This document shows, piece after piece, positions 1 through 13,450 of a stretch of 64,000 bases of DNA. Numbering within the stretch: the first letter of the stretch is position 1; every line of letters starts with the position of its first letter. Position numbers and translations under genes: made by a program. The notes beneath the pieces are model-generated. The model did no database searches. It was not told the DNA's origin and was given only the letters and a program-made list of their open reading frames with translations. This stretch comes from Bugulina stolonifera (Eukaryota; Bryozoa; Gymnolaemata; Cheilostomatida; Bugulidae). The stretch spans positions 4,073,001 to 4,137,000 of the forward strand of contig OW285196.1 in the NCBI GenBank assembly GCA_935421135.1. Direction: 5' to 3'.

Positions 1-2760
1 TACTTGCCTCTGTCCTTTGTCATGAGTTGACTTTTGTGCTGTTGTTGAATACATAGTGGATACACCAAAAGATCAACCGCTAACACAAGTGACTGCTAAC
101 AATATCTGTGTTTGAAAGTCCGTAAACAAACTGATTCTATTTCTTGTACCAAGCAGACTGCAGCTGCAATTATCATCTAACTTCTACTTCTTTATTCTAT
201 AACTTGACACTAAGAACTAAATTATAGTTGCCCTGGATACCTACATAATCATAGCTATTCTTTTTGTTCTGTTTATTTATGACTTGAAAATTAGCTGTGT
301 GAACATAAAATAGTGTTTGGTATTCAAATGTACATGTAGCAGATCAACCAAGTGTTACAGAAACTAGTATTTATATGGTGATTGTGTGGTATACAATATA
401 TGCATGCCCCTGATTATTTAGGCTAAATCTGAAATAGACAAAATATTATGAAACATAACATTTTAAATGTTTAATAATACCATAATTATTTTAACTGCAA
501 TGTTGATAAAATTTTATGCAATAAATATAGTGTAGTGAAACTAGTTATAAATATTCAAAGATTATAATGAATAGCTATAATAGAGGTAATTTTATGAATA
601 TGCAACAGCAATGAGCAATTTTTAATTATTTTATTTAATCTTCATGTAATGCATTCTAATATAATAATATTTATCTGGAAATATACAAGTCATGTAGACG
701 GATAAAACTGACATAATCTTTTGCCCATATCTGGTTTTTTGCATCGGTTATAATATATTATTTCCATGTGCATGTTTTCTTCAATAGCATAGACTTACAT
801 GTACACGTAGCTGTCGAAAAAGAATCTTTTATTGTTAGGTGTCCATTACACAATGGTCTACTGTTTGTATACTCTGATATGTACCAGGTATGAATTTCAC
901 ACAATATAATTTGTTTTAGTTTTCTTATAAACATGTTGCTCAATAAAGTGGTCGAAATAACAAAGAAGTCTGAATAAGCTAGCTGCTGTAATATCTGATA
1001 ATTGTCATTTGATGTCACTGAAAAATTATCTGTTCAAAAGTTATCATAAAGAGGCAGCTATAGTTGTAGTTGTCTGTTTATCCAAGCAATGTGATGGTTA
1101 TTTTACTACTGTGTTTATGCATCCACATGTCCATATATTATATTTATTCTATGAATGGAAGGACAAATGTTCACAAACACATGTTGAAGGGGTGGTCAGG
1201 TGTACATGTGCAGACAACTAAAGGTTTTGAGTTCACCTAAACTAAGCACATATGAAATAAAACACAGTATAGAGGTGCTGCATATTAATGTTAGTATCCC
1301 AGGCTATCTGCTGTAACTTGGTCTGCTTTGGCATCTAGGCTATATAGCTATCATAGCTAGACCACACAAGATGACAGCAAACAATTAGAAAAAATGGTAG
1401 CTGACTCAAGCATACATGGTGGTGTAAGCATTTGCCATAATATTAGACAATGCAGCCTAGTAGCTGTAGGGAGTAAAATATTTTCTTAGAAAACAAGCAC
1501 TTCCTTATTTGACTTAGTATCGGATACATCACAATAATATCTACTGAAAGTTGAAGGTATGGTATATACATGTAAGATACAAATTGTCTATATTGTAGTT
1601 TGATCATCTACAATGTAAATTTTGTTAATCAGAACACCTGGGTTCCATGCTGTCAAATAGACATTGGGGGAATCATAGTAAATTTGCGTGAAAATTGATA
1701 GAAATTATACTGTGCAACTAAAATCAGTAATGACTTGATGTTATATTATGCATTGTGTACTTGAGTAAAAGCTTGAGCAATAATTTGATCAAATAGTTTG
1801 AATTAAAATAATTCAGCTGTAGTTTTACATGGGCATGCAAAATCACACAAAAAATATTTTCAAACATCGAATTGTGTTATTTCTGGCAGAGTACAGTTTT
1901 AGTCATCATTGAGAGGCAGAGAGTGAAGTAAACATTGTGAAACTGAGATAACTGTGTCTTTGCAAACTTTCTATTCATCAGTGGAACAGAGATAGGGTGA
2001 GTAACAAGTAGTACTCTAAATTCAAGGGTGTAGACATGCATTTATGAACTGATCTAAAGGCAATGACTATACTTATTTACATGATGCAATGTATTATATC
2101 TTTAGACCTATACGTCAGCCAACTGACTGCTGAAGAGCAAGGCTTTTCAAGGCTCTAGTGCTAGTATCAAGCAAGAACAGAATGTTTCAGCTGAAAAGTC
2201 AACTGCCAGCGGATATTGAGAGCAGTGCGGAACAATCCATCTGGAACTAAGGTAATCTCTAATACTTATAGCATAGAGATTCGCAGGGATACCAAGAATT
2301 AGTGCAATCTAGTGAAATCTTCTACTATAACTGATATACAGTGTAGTTTGTATGCAGAAGACGGTCTGGCCATTTCCTTTTGAATATCTTTGTTTAGACC
2401 TGAGGCTACAGATTCTGTTTTGTTGGTCAGACATGGTGTTATCACCATAATGCAATTTCATTGGTTGCTTATAATAGTTTGTATTTAGTATGATTTGTTG
2501 TCCTTTGAAAAAGTGGCTTGTCTGCTTTTTGTTGCTAGAAGTGTTGCATACCTTGAGGTAATAATTTGCCAGTAAAATCTACATTAATTAGACAATGAAA
2601 AAATATGATTATCTTTAGAATGAAATGCTGTGAGCAGAAATTCACTAATTCTGGAGACATCTGCATCATTACTTTAAAATTTCCAGCTTTTTAAATATGT
2701 TCAGAATTACGTCGTGTAGTAAATTCTCCACCAGTCTGAGCGAAAATGAAGGAAATCGTT
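1..2760. repeat. Diverged fragments of the duplicated unit
   Basis: No intact gene is visible. About 200-300 matches 33.9 kb and 60.4 kb (shared words such as 'tagttgccctggata'), and about 1150-1300 resembles 34.4-34.6 kb. About 2390-2750 matches the blocks at 33.15-33.5, 48.6-48.9 and 59.6-59.9 kb (shared 'cctgaggctacagattctg'). These are older, rearranged copies of the unit that lies upstream of each RRM-like gene. The candidate terminal exon found in the younger copies is not open here. The short ORFs at 758-1221 have no support. Confidence 0.55.
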
Positions 2761-3110
2761 GAATGTAAAATAGTATGTATTTGCACACAGTGATTTGTCA
2801 AGTGTATAGGATTCAGATGATTTCTTGTTAAAGTTTATTCAGATAAACTATTTACAGTCATTATATCTATCTGATGTGCATCGTAATATTATTTCTATAT
2901 ATCCAGTCCAACTGTTAGCAAGACTAGTAATTTGAATATAATTGGCAAAAAACGTGGGGGCTGATATGTATTCATGAAATTATTATATTGCATGGCATGC
3001 TGTTGCCTCGAACCATCTAGTTTTTAATGGAAGGCTGAGCTCTTACCTGTACACATGAAACCCATATTCATTAGCAACAAGAGTAAGGCGTTGCTTACAT
3101 CCCCGGTGAA

Positions 3111-3399
3111 CAGGGCAGTAACAGCCAGGGGGGCAAGGTGGGCATTTGCCACCCCAGAAATCTGTCCAAATAACTTGTTTGTTGGTGTTGATTCCCAAAA
3201 TTGAACTTTGTGCACGCTGTTCACAAATTTATGGTCAGCGTTATAGTCTGAAAGACAGTATAAGTGACCTGTGATTCTGTCTACTTGATTGGAATTTTAT
3301 AGAGAACATTTTAAGGTATTGTTATTATTGGTCTGGGCAGCCCGATACTCCGGCTTAGGCATTTTGCCTCCTCAGCCAAAATTAGTTGTTACAGCCCTG
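3111..3399. mobile_element. 289-bp hAT-like MITE
   Basis: It begins CAGGGCAGTAACAG and ends GTTACAGCCCTG, which are short inverted termini with the CAGGG start common in hAT elements. The 8 bp on the left (3103-3110, CCGGTGAA) and right (3400-3407, CTGGCGAA) match at six of eight positions. Both differences are C/T changes, consistent with an 8-bp target duplication CCGGCGAA that has decayed. There is no transposase. The minus-strand ORF crossing this element is a shadow. Confidence 0.6.
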
Positions 3400-3407
3400 C
3401 TGGCGAA

Positions 3408-5205
3408 TGTAATATTAAACAAAATCTAGAATCAAACAGCTACTTGGAATATTCTGCATACTGTCTAACTGCCTAGTGTTTTATCAACAAATTTCTTGTT
3501 TGAAAAGTGCAGCAGTGTAGTCTGTAATCTTTTCCTCCTCCATGATTTCTTATCTTGATTAACATTAAGCTATTTCTATTTTTACTTTTTAGGTACAATG
3601 TGCCTGCTTTTGGTTGTTGTTCGCACTTGATTATATTGTTCCTTTTTTGTTTCGTTGTAACAGGATGTCTCTAGTGTGTTTGATTATTGTACGAGTCCGC
3701 TTGAGCCGTTTTCTTTATTAGTTTATTAGTTTGTCAGTAAATATTGGGTGTAAATCATGCACAAGTGATCAAATTAAGATGATATAGGAGGTTTGACAAT
3801 AAGAAATGGTTACATCTCACAGAGAATTGTACTCACAGAAATATAACTCAGACATTATTGGATGGTTTATTTCATCTCATGAAAAGCTCTTGCTCTTTGG
3901 CAGCAATGTTAATAAAGCCATGTATGAAAAAAGGTGTAAATACATGTAGCACGTACTTGTTTGTAGCTTGCTTCATGACGTTAATGTATCCCTATACATC
4001 CTAGGGATGGGCTGTTTGACAGATGCATAAATTATCTCCTTTAGTTCTAATACAGCATAGTTATACGCTAATTGCTGAGATTGTGTTTTGTTTTCAATGT
4101 GTAATATGTCTAATAATGGAATATCAATGACAAACTACTCCCTAAATTGAAACTCCGCTGCCTGTCACTTTGTGATTTAGATTATTGGAGATCATTTTTT
4201 CTGAACGTTGTTGAGTAAATATTGCAGTGTTTCATATCACATACAATGTTCAGCCTTGAATAATTTTTCTCACATATTTTGTAATACAGCTTTATTGTCC
4301 AATTTTTCCCATTCTCTCCAAAAACTTTGATGGCACACTTGGTGTTGCAATTTTTATTGAATTTAGCAATTTGACACTTGTTACTAGCCTACCTATATGT
4401 ATATACATGTACATGTATAATCTAGCTGATAATAATAACGCTGAGACTGTTCTACTCATAAGTATATGTATATTCAGATCAAGAATGTAGAGCTTTCTAG
4501 CAATAAAGTTTGATTTTTTTTTTCATTTCTTTTCACATTTTCAGGAGCAGTTATTGTCAGTACTCAAAAAATCTGTGGGTCTGGCTCCAACTTACCTGCA
4601 TGATTGTCACTGGAGTTTTCACTAAAAAAATAGAGGTACATGTATAACTAAATTGGAACCGGGATTCTTTTTTATTTCTTTTTAGTGGGGGTGCAGTACA
4701 GTACATGACAAGCATAGCAAATCAATGTTCCTTAACACAATAGAGTTTGTGTTTGGAGTGTACATTGTACTCTTATATAGACTTCTAGTTACAATCAGAA
4801 ACACTTGGGTGTCTCAGCATTTTATTTTGGGCACTTTTCTCCTGTTGAGAACATACAGTTAAACTGATGCATCTTTTCAACTACCATCATATTTTGGCTT
4901 GATCGTTCAAGTAACTCTAAGATGGTGCACTTTGCTTTAACATTTCTTCACATTCTGCAGTTGCCACACTCAGCCTAAGTGGCATAACATGTTTGTAGAA
5001 AAAGTTATGGTACAAGGTTTAACTTTGATCCCTTTCCTTTTAAATTCCATAGTCAGCTCTATGACTACTGATTCTGTTTCTTTGGTCTGAGCTGGTGTTT
5101 TCTTTATACTGTGTATATTCTGACTGAATCTATTCTAATTTATTAGGTTGAACACTTTTTGACAGTTGGCTAGTGTCGAGTCAATCAGAGTCATACATGT
5201 ACAAC
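3408..5205. other. Intergenic, no gene recognised
   Basis: AT-rich sequence with homopolymer runs and ACATGTACATGT-type palindromes. No reading frame with convincing protein character and no repeat boundary could be fixed by eye. Confidence 0.5.
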
Positions 5206-6650
5206 AATTGGGCTCCTTGACTTCCCTTTCTTCATAGGTTTTTGAGGAAAGGTTGGCACTCACACGCTTGGTCATAGGCTAAATGTTTAAATTGAGTGTC
5301 ACTATCACACTCCAACTGCAATAGCTGTGCAAACAGTTTCAAGGTTGATTTGCAAGACAGTAACTCAGCTATGCTGACAATCATCCTACATAGTTATACC
5401 GAAACCATCATTCCTGCTGTTCTGTCGTAAAATCTGAGAGCATGTTCTTTTTTTTTGCATCCCAAATAAACAGTCTCGGTGTTATCTGAGATTTCTCCAG
5501 CAAACTCTGCCACTCTTGTTATGATACATTATCTTGTCAGACACCTTTAATATAATCACTATGCGCTGTGTCTTTATGGCTGGCTCTGTTTCATCCAATT
5601 AACCGTGTGCCCAGAGACAAGTATTATACTTGTCTCTGGCGCATATTTACAGTTTCTCGCCATTTCTTTTGACAAATGGAAAGTTAATCTGGGAGCAGCA
5701 CAAACATTTCTATGAATCTAGTATGATATGTATTTCTTGATTATAGTAATCTAAATATAATTCCACAAAGTTTTGTTTACTGAAACTTTACAGCAGTTTT
5801 TTTGTACATATTCACCGTTTTAAAGTGTACTGAAGCCTATGCAACGCCGACATATTGTGCATAAACTAGTTACCACAATTGTTTAAAAAAGTGAGGATGA
5901 TCGAAATCTTATTTCAATGCAATCCCAAAACTGAAGGATCATTTCAAAGTGTATTCTATTCATATTGAAGTACTCATATCACTAATCACTATCAATAATT
6001 TTGTCTGTTTCAAGTGAAAAAGGCACATGAATTTTAATATAATCCAAACTGCAAATTAGATAGTCTACAAAGTAAATATACATGTACATTGTACGTGCGG
6101 CAATAGAGGCTCATTGTACATATTATGCTAGATTATCCCATTCAACATCATTATTGTAACACTATTCAATTAGTCATCACTTTTTTGTAAATTTAATGGC
6201 TGCCGCTCGCAGTAACTAGTACTGATTCATACCCAGCTCAACATCCAAAGAAAATGTCTTCCTAATCTCCAGAGCATCTTCTCCTTATGAAACACAACTC
6301 TCAGATGTCATCTGAAAAGGTTCCGTGTCACAATTTTCAATGATTGTGGGTATAAGATGCTTTAGTATGCAACTCATCAAACCAGGAATCTGGTAGATCC
6401 ATCAGTTCTCCAGTGGCAATCAATGCTACTTATTTTTTGAATTCAACTGTCATCTTTAGCACCACAGGCTTCTACTACTAATTGCACTTGCCCATATACA
6501 TATCTTTATTCCATCAGTTTTGTTTTAGAATATTTGTCACTAGGCCCTGAGTGAACTATGAATCAGAAGACCAGCAGCAAATTGTTTCTTGAACTGCAAA
6601 CTTTTTACCCTCAATTTGTCATTGGAGTAGTACCAATGCCCTTTATCTAG
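5206..6650 (-). repeat. Unrecognised 1.4-kb repeat family, copy 1
   Basis: Collinear with 7800-9475 and in part with 25200-25830. Landmarks shared by all three copies include 'ggaaaggttggcactcaca', 'tggctctgtttcatccaat' and 'caaacatttctatgaatct'. Minus-strand pieces stay protein-like across copies: one reads TRVAEFAGEISDNTETV and another ends MTKRVSANLSSKTY. A third reads KCLCCSQINFPFVKRNG here but then meets a stop. Parts of the plus strand are also open in the other copies (GKLIWEQ.KHFYES), so the coding strand is unresolved. It may be a decayed gene or transposon. Confidence 0.5.
5611..5639. repeat. 29-bp perfect palindrome
   Basis: Arms CCAGAGACAAGTAT and ATACTTGTCTCTGG flank one central base. 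The related copies at 8.2 kb and 25.6 kb instead hold normal intervening sequence here, so the palindrome sits at a deletion junction specific to this copy. Confidence 0.75.
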
Positions 6651-7421
6651 GATGGTCTATACATCTAACCTATTCAACATGGTACTCCTATCATATCAAT
6701 ATTGGTTATGGTTGGTAGACATTAGTTCTGGTGACAAAAATGTACTATATCATCCTCTACTGAACAACAATAAAACTGATGTTGGTAAAGAGGTGTCAAA
6801 AACAGAATTATATTTACATTATAAAATTAAATTATATTACAGCATATCACATCATATTATTTCCATTAAATTTACATCAAATTGCATCATATTTACAAAA
6901 CTAGTCTAGCATATATAAGTAATCCTTAACATTTCCCCACGTCATCCATATCTCTAAATAGGGATGTACCAGCACCTGCAAGTACATTATGACATGTGTC
7001 AAAAGAGAGTTAAGGTAGATAGGGCAGTTAATACATTATACAAAACTAGTAAGGATCAAGTCATTCATTCATTTTTTGAGAAGTTTGTATAAAATTCCCA
7101 GTATTATACACTACAGCATAATAGATATAGGTAGCCATAGTAACAATACTATTAACATACTACTAGCATCTCAGTTATCAGCATCAGTCAATGGTCATAG
7201 TCTAAGTGTGTAGTAACTTACAATCAGTTATATTACTCACCTGTGAACTATCATTTTGATATATGGAAGGTAAACAAAGTCTTCCATTTACTTTAGTGCA
7301 TTTCCTTTGAAACCTTTCTATACTTTCATACATGGTAAAGTTGCTTGTCCTGTATAGAAACAAAACAAAAGTTTATACTGTATCAGGATATAATTTTGGT
7401 CAGTGACTGCTATCACTCTAG

Positions 7422-9475
7422 CCCAGCCGTTCTAAAATATATTATCCTCACGTAAACACTATTAAGTCAATTAATGTGTTTTATTGCATTTTGTATCGCA
7501 CTCTAATTGTTATATGCAATTGGTACAATGGTTTGTAAAGATAAACACTGCTCTACAGTAGGAGTTTGCCTGCATTGATGTCAAGACTTATGCCACAATG
7601 TCTCTAATGGGATGTTATGAATTGCGAAAAATTTGCATGGTGTAGAGTTGATGTACCAAGAAGTGGTGTGACCATTAATATAGAATCTATCAACTACATA
7701 TTTTATATAATATGTAACTACATATAACATAACTACACATAACATATAACTACATATTTTATATAACTACACAATATTATATAATTTTTCTAGAAATAGT
7801 TAGGCTCCTTGTCGATTTCCTTTTTTCCATAGGTTTTGGAGGAAAGGTTGGCATTCACACGTTCGGTCATAGGCTAAATAATTAAAGTGAGTGCCACTAT
7901 CACACTCCAACTGCAATAGCTGTGTAAACAGTTACGAGGCTGATTCACAGGACAGTAACTCAGCTATACTGATAATTATTCTACATAGTTTCACGAGAGC
8001 CATCATTCCTGCTGTTCTATTGTAAAACCCGGGAACATTTTCCTTTTTTGCATCGTAGATGAACTGCCCTGGTGTCATCTGAGATTTCTCCAGCAACCTC
8101 TGCTACCCTTGTTGTGATACATTTGTCAGGCACCTTTGATGTACTCACTATGAGCTGTTTTTTATGGCTGGCTCTGTTTCATCCAATTAACTGTGTGCTA
8201 GGCAGTTCTTGCTTGCAGACATGGATTGATCTTCCAGCACTGGCGTCTCTGGACACATACTTACAGTTCCTGCCATTTTCTTTAAGAAATGGAAAGTTCG
8301 TATGGGAGCAGCACAAACATTTCTATGAATCTAGAATGAAATATATTTCCTGATTATAGTTATCCAAATATAACTCCACAGAGTTTTGTTTACTGAATCT
8401 TTACAGCAGTTTTTTGTACACATTCACAGCTTTAAAGTGTACTGAAGCACAAACTGTACAATGCAGACATATTGTGCATAAACTAATTATCACAGTTGTT
8501 TAAGAAAGGAAGGACGATCGAAATCTCATTTCAATGCAATCCCAAAACTGAAGCATAATTTCAAAGTGTATTTTATCCATATTGATTTTAAGTGAAAAAG
8601 GCATATAATATATTTTAATATAATTCAAACTGCAAAGTAGATAGTGTAGAATGTAAATGCACATGTACATTGTACGTGTAGCAATAGAGGCTCATTCTAC
8701 ATTTACTCGATTATCTCATACAATGTTATCATTGTAACACCCATTCAATTAGTCATCCTTTTTTTTGAAAAGTTAATGACTGCCGCTCACAGTAACTGGG
8801 ATTGATTCATATCTAGCTCAACCTCCAATGCAAATGCTCTCCAATTTCCCAGAGTTTCTTCTCCTTCAGAAACATCATTCCCAGCTGTCATCTGAGAAGG
8901 CTCCGTGTCACCTTTCTCAGTAATTGGGGAATTGTGGGTATAAGATGCTTTAGTTTGCAATTCATCAAACCAGGATTCTAGTAGGTCCATCTGTCATTCA
9001 GTGACAATCAATGCTAGTCCTTTTGTCAATTCAACTGTCATTTTTAGCACCACAGGTTTCTGTAATGCTTGTACTTAACTCACCTTAAGTATCGTATAAC
9101 TCTTCGTCTGCCGTCAACCACTTCCAATCCTAGAATGAATCCTCTCTCGTCCTTTGCTTGGCCTCTCTCTCGGTTGACCTTGACATCCCCCAATTCCTTA
9201 CCCGCCCGTTCCTATCTTGTCCTAAGCGCCCGCAATCTCTATCATCTCAGTTTCTACATGTGCTTGCGGAAAATAATCTCTTACTAATTGCACTGGACCA
9301 TCTACATGTCCTTATTCCACCGGTTTTATTTTAGAGTATTTTTGTCAGTAGGCCCAAAATGAACTATGAATCAGAAGATTAGCAGCAAATTGTTTCTTGA
9401 ACTGCAAACTTTTTGCCCTTATTTGGTATTTGAATAGTACCAATGCCCTCTATCTATACTTCAGATGATATCGCT
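7422..9475 (-). repeat. Unrecognised repeat family, copy 2
   Basis: 7422-7800 matches 24930-25200 and 7800-9475 matches 5206-6650. It lies between exons 3 and 1 of the RRM-like pseudogene and replaces exon 2. About 9070-9285 holds extra, more GC- and pyrimidine-rich sequence absent from copy 1. That extra piece begins with TGTAATG, like the LTRs elsewhere in the window, but no matching end was found. Confidence 0.5.
8787..8990 (-). CDS. Possible coding piece of the repeat family, 67 aa
   Basis: The minus-strand frame begins MDLLESWFDELQTKASYTHN and contains an acidic Ser/Thr-rich middle (EKGDTEPSQ, SEGEE) before a stop. Copy 1 (about 6210-6405) reads MDLPDSWFDELHTKASYTHN at its start and then degenerates, so the beginning is conserved between copies. 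No known domain was recognised. It could be an exon or C-terminal tail of the gene or element that spawned this repeat. Confidence 0.3.
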   Translation of the reverse strand: MDLLESWFDELQTKASYTHNSPITEKGDTEPSQMTAGNDVSEGEETLGNWRAFALEVELDMNQSQLL

Positions 9476-10278
9476 ATCATTGTTTAAAACTACCATGAAA
9501 TAGTCCTTGTAATAGTTTGTATGCATGGCTGAATAACTAATGCTACTTACCTGTAACTTGCCTTAGATAGGACTATGTTTAAACATTATAACACCAGATA
9601 GTGCCGCAAGGTATGGTGCCAAATAAGTAATGGCACAACTATGTTTTCGTTTGTGGTTATAATATTGCACCTATCTGCAAAAGTGTGCTCACTCTGTTGT
9701 CAGCAGTCTTAGTTATGCTGTTCAAAACTTTTTGACAGTAAACACTTTGCAACTCTGTCATAATCAAAGGCACTAGTTGTACAATGTTTGCTGCTTTACA
9801 TCTGGTTAGCGTGTTACCTTCCATACCCAAGAAAGCTCTTTCAATTAAGTTAATGGTATTGTGTCCACCATGTCTTAGGCCAATCACCCAGACCTCTCAT
9901 GCATTTACATTTTATATAATATCGCATTATTAATATTTTTCTAATGCAAAAATCTGTCTCAGCAAATGTACTCCAGTAACACCACATCTGTGCTTATATG
10001 AAAACCATTGCTGAACTGAAGTCAATAAAATATATAGATTTAAAAAGAGTTCCAAGGCATAATTAGTGGTACATGTGTATCAAGACACAACAATTGGGGA
10101 TATACAATGCAGAGTAGATTTCCATTTAACGGTAGCACATTACACAACACCTAAATAGTAGCCTAAATATATGTGATGAATTTTACATACGCTCAGTGTA
10201 GTGAGCCGGTATCTGACTTAAAAATACTTTATTGGAGTAATTTCTGTGCTTCTTTTCGCAGTCCGTGAAAACATCCAT

Positions 10279-11279
10279 ATTCTATTTTTTTCTATAAACA
10301 AAAATACACTAATATCTGTAATGTGTGGCACACAGTCGTAGAAAATTGCCTTTATAGAGCAATTGAAACTAATTTCTTTAAATATCATAATATTAGTCTT
10401 TAGAATAGATGATAATGTTGCCTTCTTTACTAAACTCATATTGCAGTTATCTGAGTGCACATGGGTGAGAAGTTTGCAAAACTAGTTTTAGCGTGTGAAT
10501 GAAGGATAAGATAATAACATTTGCATACATGTAGTTTAGAAAATCGATTAGATAACAACTTCATCTATTGAATTTAGTTGTTCAATAAAAACTGCATGTA
10601 GATAGCTTCATGGGTGGAGACAAGAAGAACTGATTATACGATAAGCAGTCAGCATAGATGGGAGTAAACACTACCTTTCTCTAGATGATAACTTGACATA
10701 ATAACTGCATGTACATCCAGATAGCTGTCATGATTAGAGACAAGAAGGACTGATTATGTAGTAAACAATCAGCAGAAAAGGAAGTAAACACTGCCCCTCT
10801 GTAGATGATAACTTGACAAGGCGTTAGTCACAAAAAAGGTGCTTATAAAAAACTATAATCGTTTAAACAAATGTTTCCAAATTATTACAAGCGTTATGTA
10901 CCTGTAGAACTCTAAGGACAGAATTTGAAAGGGGTTTTTATTCCATGCTGTTATTGCATAAAGGTAAAAATGGAAATGACATGTAATGCTATCTAGAATA
11001 GTTATTCCCAGGGTTCTTTCTAAAGGCAATGTGGTAAGCGTGAGCCCTTGGGTTATGTGGTGTTGAATGGCAGCTATCACGGAGAACAAATGGAGTCTCG
11101 TGGTTCTCAACATAAATTTTTGCAGCTATTGAAATCGTGATTGCTATAGTTCCAGGATTACAGTGAATTATTTTATTGTATACGGAAAAACTTGATTCTT
11201 GTGAGTTCAGCCTCTTCATTGCTTCCGGGTTTGTTGCCAATATTGCAATGTTATTTGTGTATTTATGGTGGCAATCCTG
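10279..11279. repeat. Upstream flank of RRM-like copy 1
   Basis: Roughly 10300-10850 matches the upstream sequence of the copies at 31.5, 46.4 and 56.9 kb (shared 'ttgttcaataaaaactgca', 'tagatgataacttgacata'). 10850-11279 has several short overlapping ORFs on the minus strand, none protein-like enough to call. Confidence 0.5.
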
Positions 11280-11627
11280 AGCAGAATCTTTAAGCAAACA
11301 GTTCCTGGTATTAGCCTTAGGCTTAGGCCGATCCCGGGTTCTAATGAACCTAGCGTCGGACTTAGGCTCTTAAGTTTAGATACTCTTTCTCTACACTCCC
11401 TTGGAGTATAAACCCTGCATGACCTACGTCGGTCCTGAGCTCCAATGAGTCTCGGCATCGGCCTACGTCTAATATAATCTACAATCTACACTATAAAGAG
11501 CACCCATAACTGTTCACTCTTTTATCTAATGAGCAGAAGGTACACTTGGTCGGCCTCTACCACCTTCTAAGCCCTTCACATACTTGTAGCCCTCGGCTCT
11601 CGTATGCAATAGTACTCCAAAAACATA
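11280..11627 (+). mobile_element. Possible LTR remnant
   Basis: More GC-rich than its surroundings, with a TATA-like 'ctataaagag' and an end resembling the LTR at 51.4 kb ('actccaaaaacataaca' against 'ccaaaaacccttaca'). No start was found. The call rests on composition and a weak end match only. Confidence 0.25.
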
Positions 11628-11943
11628 ACAATACGGTACCTCTTATACTGTATACGTGAATAATCTTCAAATTTAGAGTTATCTCCCCTGACAGGTTTTT
11701 AATATCTAAAATGTTACATAACTGCAGTTAAGTACGGTAGTATTTAAAATTTTCTAATATAAAAGTGTTTAGCACACTTATTATCACCATATCTTTACAT
11801 ATTTTGTAAACCCTGCAAATAGAAGAGTGGAAGAAACTTTAAACACTAATCTGACCATGATAATTAATTGACTACATTTCGACTTTGCAATGCTAGAAGT
11901 TGAGACGGCCAGGCCGCAAGGCAGTATAGGGTACTACGGCCCT
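11628..11943. mobile_element. hAT-like element, one end only
   Basis: Collinear with the right-hand third of the element at 13653-14525, including 'agttatctcccctgacagg' and the end CTACGGCCCTG. The matching CAGGGCCGTAG end is missing, so this copy is truncated or was overwritten on the left. Confidence 0.55.
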
Positions 11944-11959
11944 GTTGCTTGGTATAATC

Positions 11960-13450
11960 CAGCTATTCAGGAACTAGAATTCCTTTACCCTTTACTCTTC
12001 TTTTTTGTCTACAAATTTACAAGACATACCATGAAGTACTACAGTTTCTAAACACTTAACGTCCTGATAATAGAAATCAAAATTTAAGCTTCCTTCAGTT
12101 TATTGACGTTGTTGACTGATACTTTATCTGCTACTTCCTTTCCTGACACACTTTGAGCCAATGCAGGGGTCAGTGCCCTGTTACTCTCCTAATACTCTCC
12201 TCCTCTTACGGTATATAATTGCATACAATAGCTACAACAGGTCCAACAGTTCTATTTAGTATATGACTAGAAAATACTTTTCCAAAATTGTAAAAAATTA
12301 TGTTATGGATACTATGGTAACTTGTCGTGACTGAGAATCTTGTGCTTAGTGGTTGAGTGTTTACTCTAATAGACTTGCTACCAGAATGAGTTGTTGGTTC
12401 CCTGTACAACATAAACTTCTATATGATGGAGAGAAAGTGTCAGGTGCCGTACAACAGGTGTTATAGCCTACAACAGCTGGGTTATTTACATTCACTGACT
12501 CTATTGTTCATCTGATAGCTGTCAAACCTACATGTAAGGATTCAGACTTCAATAAAAGTAGTTTTGAAGTTGTTGATAAATACTACTTTTGTATGTTGAT
12601 GTTATAATTATCTTCCGTGACGGAGAATCTTGTGCTTAGTGGTTGAGTGTTTACTCTAACAGATTTGCTACCAGAATAAGCTGTTGGTTCCCTGTACAGA
12701 TACTTTTATACAATGGAGAGAAAGTGTCAGATGTTGTACCAACTTAATCTCTCCATACAACAGCTGAGGCAATTATATTCAATCTCTCTATTGTTCATTT
12801 GATAGATAGAGGTGTCAAACCTATATTCTACATTGCTTACTCCTTCTTTACTCTTTGACCTGGCACTGAGAACCTAGTTATTCATGGTTTCCATAGGTAT
12901 CTACAGAATTACATGTATAGCTACCTCTTCTATTGTGACTGTTTACAACTTGAAAAACTAGCTCGGTAAAACTAAACTAGGATTTAGTTCGAATGAAGTA
13001 ATACTGAAACTTAAGCTGTTCATACACGTCATGTATCTGTTGTCCTCTCACATCGTTTAATAGCTGGATGTGTCAAACATAAAGTGACTCTAATTACATA
13101 CAGTCTATTTGGTTATATTAATGCCTGTGTCTTAAAGTGCATGAGAAAGCTGTCAGCTAGTAAGAATCGGTTGCTCCTTCCATCGAGGTTGATTCTCTCC
13201 TCTCCAAATCTAAACACCAACTACTTAGAGCTATCATGATAGTTTAGCTACCAGTAGATAAGACTGGAAGCTGCTCTGTAGAACCGGTGAAAATGGATGG
13301 TGTGGAATTTTTGACATAAAGATATGTAATGATTGAAGACTTTTTCTTTAGAATTGTCATTTCTATATGTGGAAGTAAGAATACCAGTCTTACTGAATAC
13401 TAAATGAAACAAGTCTTGTAAGATCAATCATGGGGTGAGGCATCTTAGAT
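11960..13450. repeat. Unit flank matching 36.3-37.05 and 39.8-40.3 kb
   Basis: This segment is the uninterrupted counterpart of 36283-40320, where a LINE has inserted. At about 12868-12895 it reads through 'gacctggcactgagaacc' and 'tagttattcatgg', the pre-insertion site. 12600-12750 is a partial second repeat of 12350-12480 (shared 'cttgtgcttagtggttgag'). No coding region is supported. Confidence 0.6.

Larger units (their letters stand above)
6901..10278 (-). pseudogene. RRM-like gene, alpha subtype, copy 1 (broken)
   Basis: Exon 4 (6901-6975) is open and encodes VLVHPYLEIWMTWGNV plus the tail ending YLYMLD and a TAG stop, after a TTGCAG acceptor. Exon 3 (7241-7349) has a good GTGAGT donor but is 109 nt instead of 110. 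One base is missing near CAACTTTACC compared with the copy at 44.9 kb, which shifts the frame. Exon 1 (10191-10278) is open: it starts MDVFTDCEKKH, contains VFLSQIPAHYTE and has a GTATGT donor. Exon 2 is absent, because homology to other copies stops at about 7421 and the unrelated repeat at 7422-9475 occupies its place. It is not expected to make a normal protein. Confidence 0.75.

Noticed and set aside
758..1221. Two overlapping 70-86 aa ORFs
   Set aside because: Low-complexity AT-rich translations with no support from paralogous blocks.
8072..8353. 93-aa plus-strand ORF in repeat copy 2
   Set aside because: Stops or frameshifts occur in copies 1 and 3; it is treated as part of the repeat with its strand unresolved.
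9657..9887. 76-aa minus-strand ORF
   Set aside because: Reads like protein in places (NLIERAFLGMEGN) but has no second copy, splice signals or recognised domain.
10853..11458. Three overlapping minus-strand ORFs
   Set aside because: No domain and no conservation; they lie over a possible LTR remnant.
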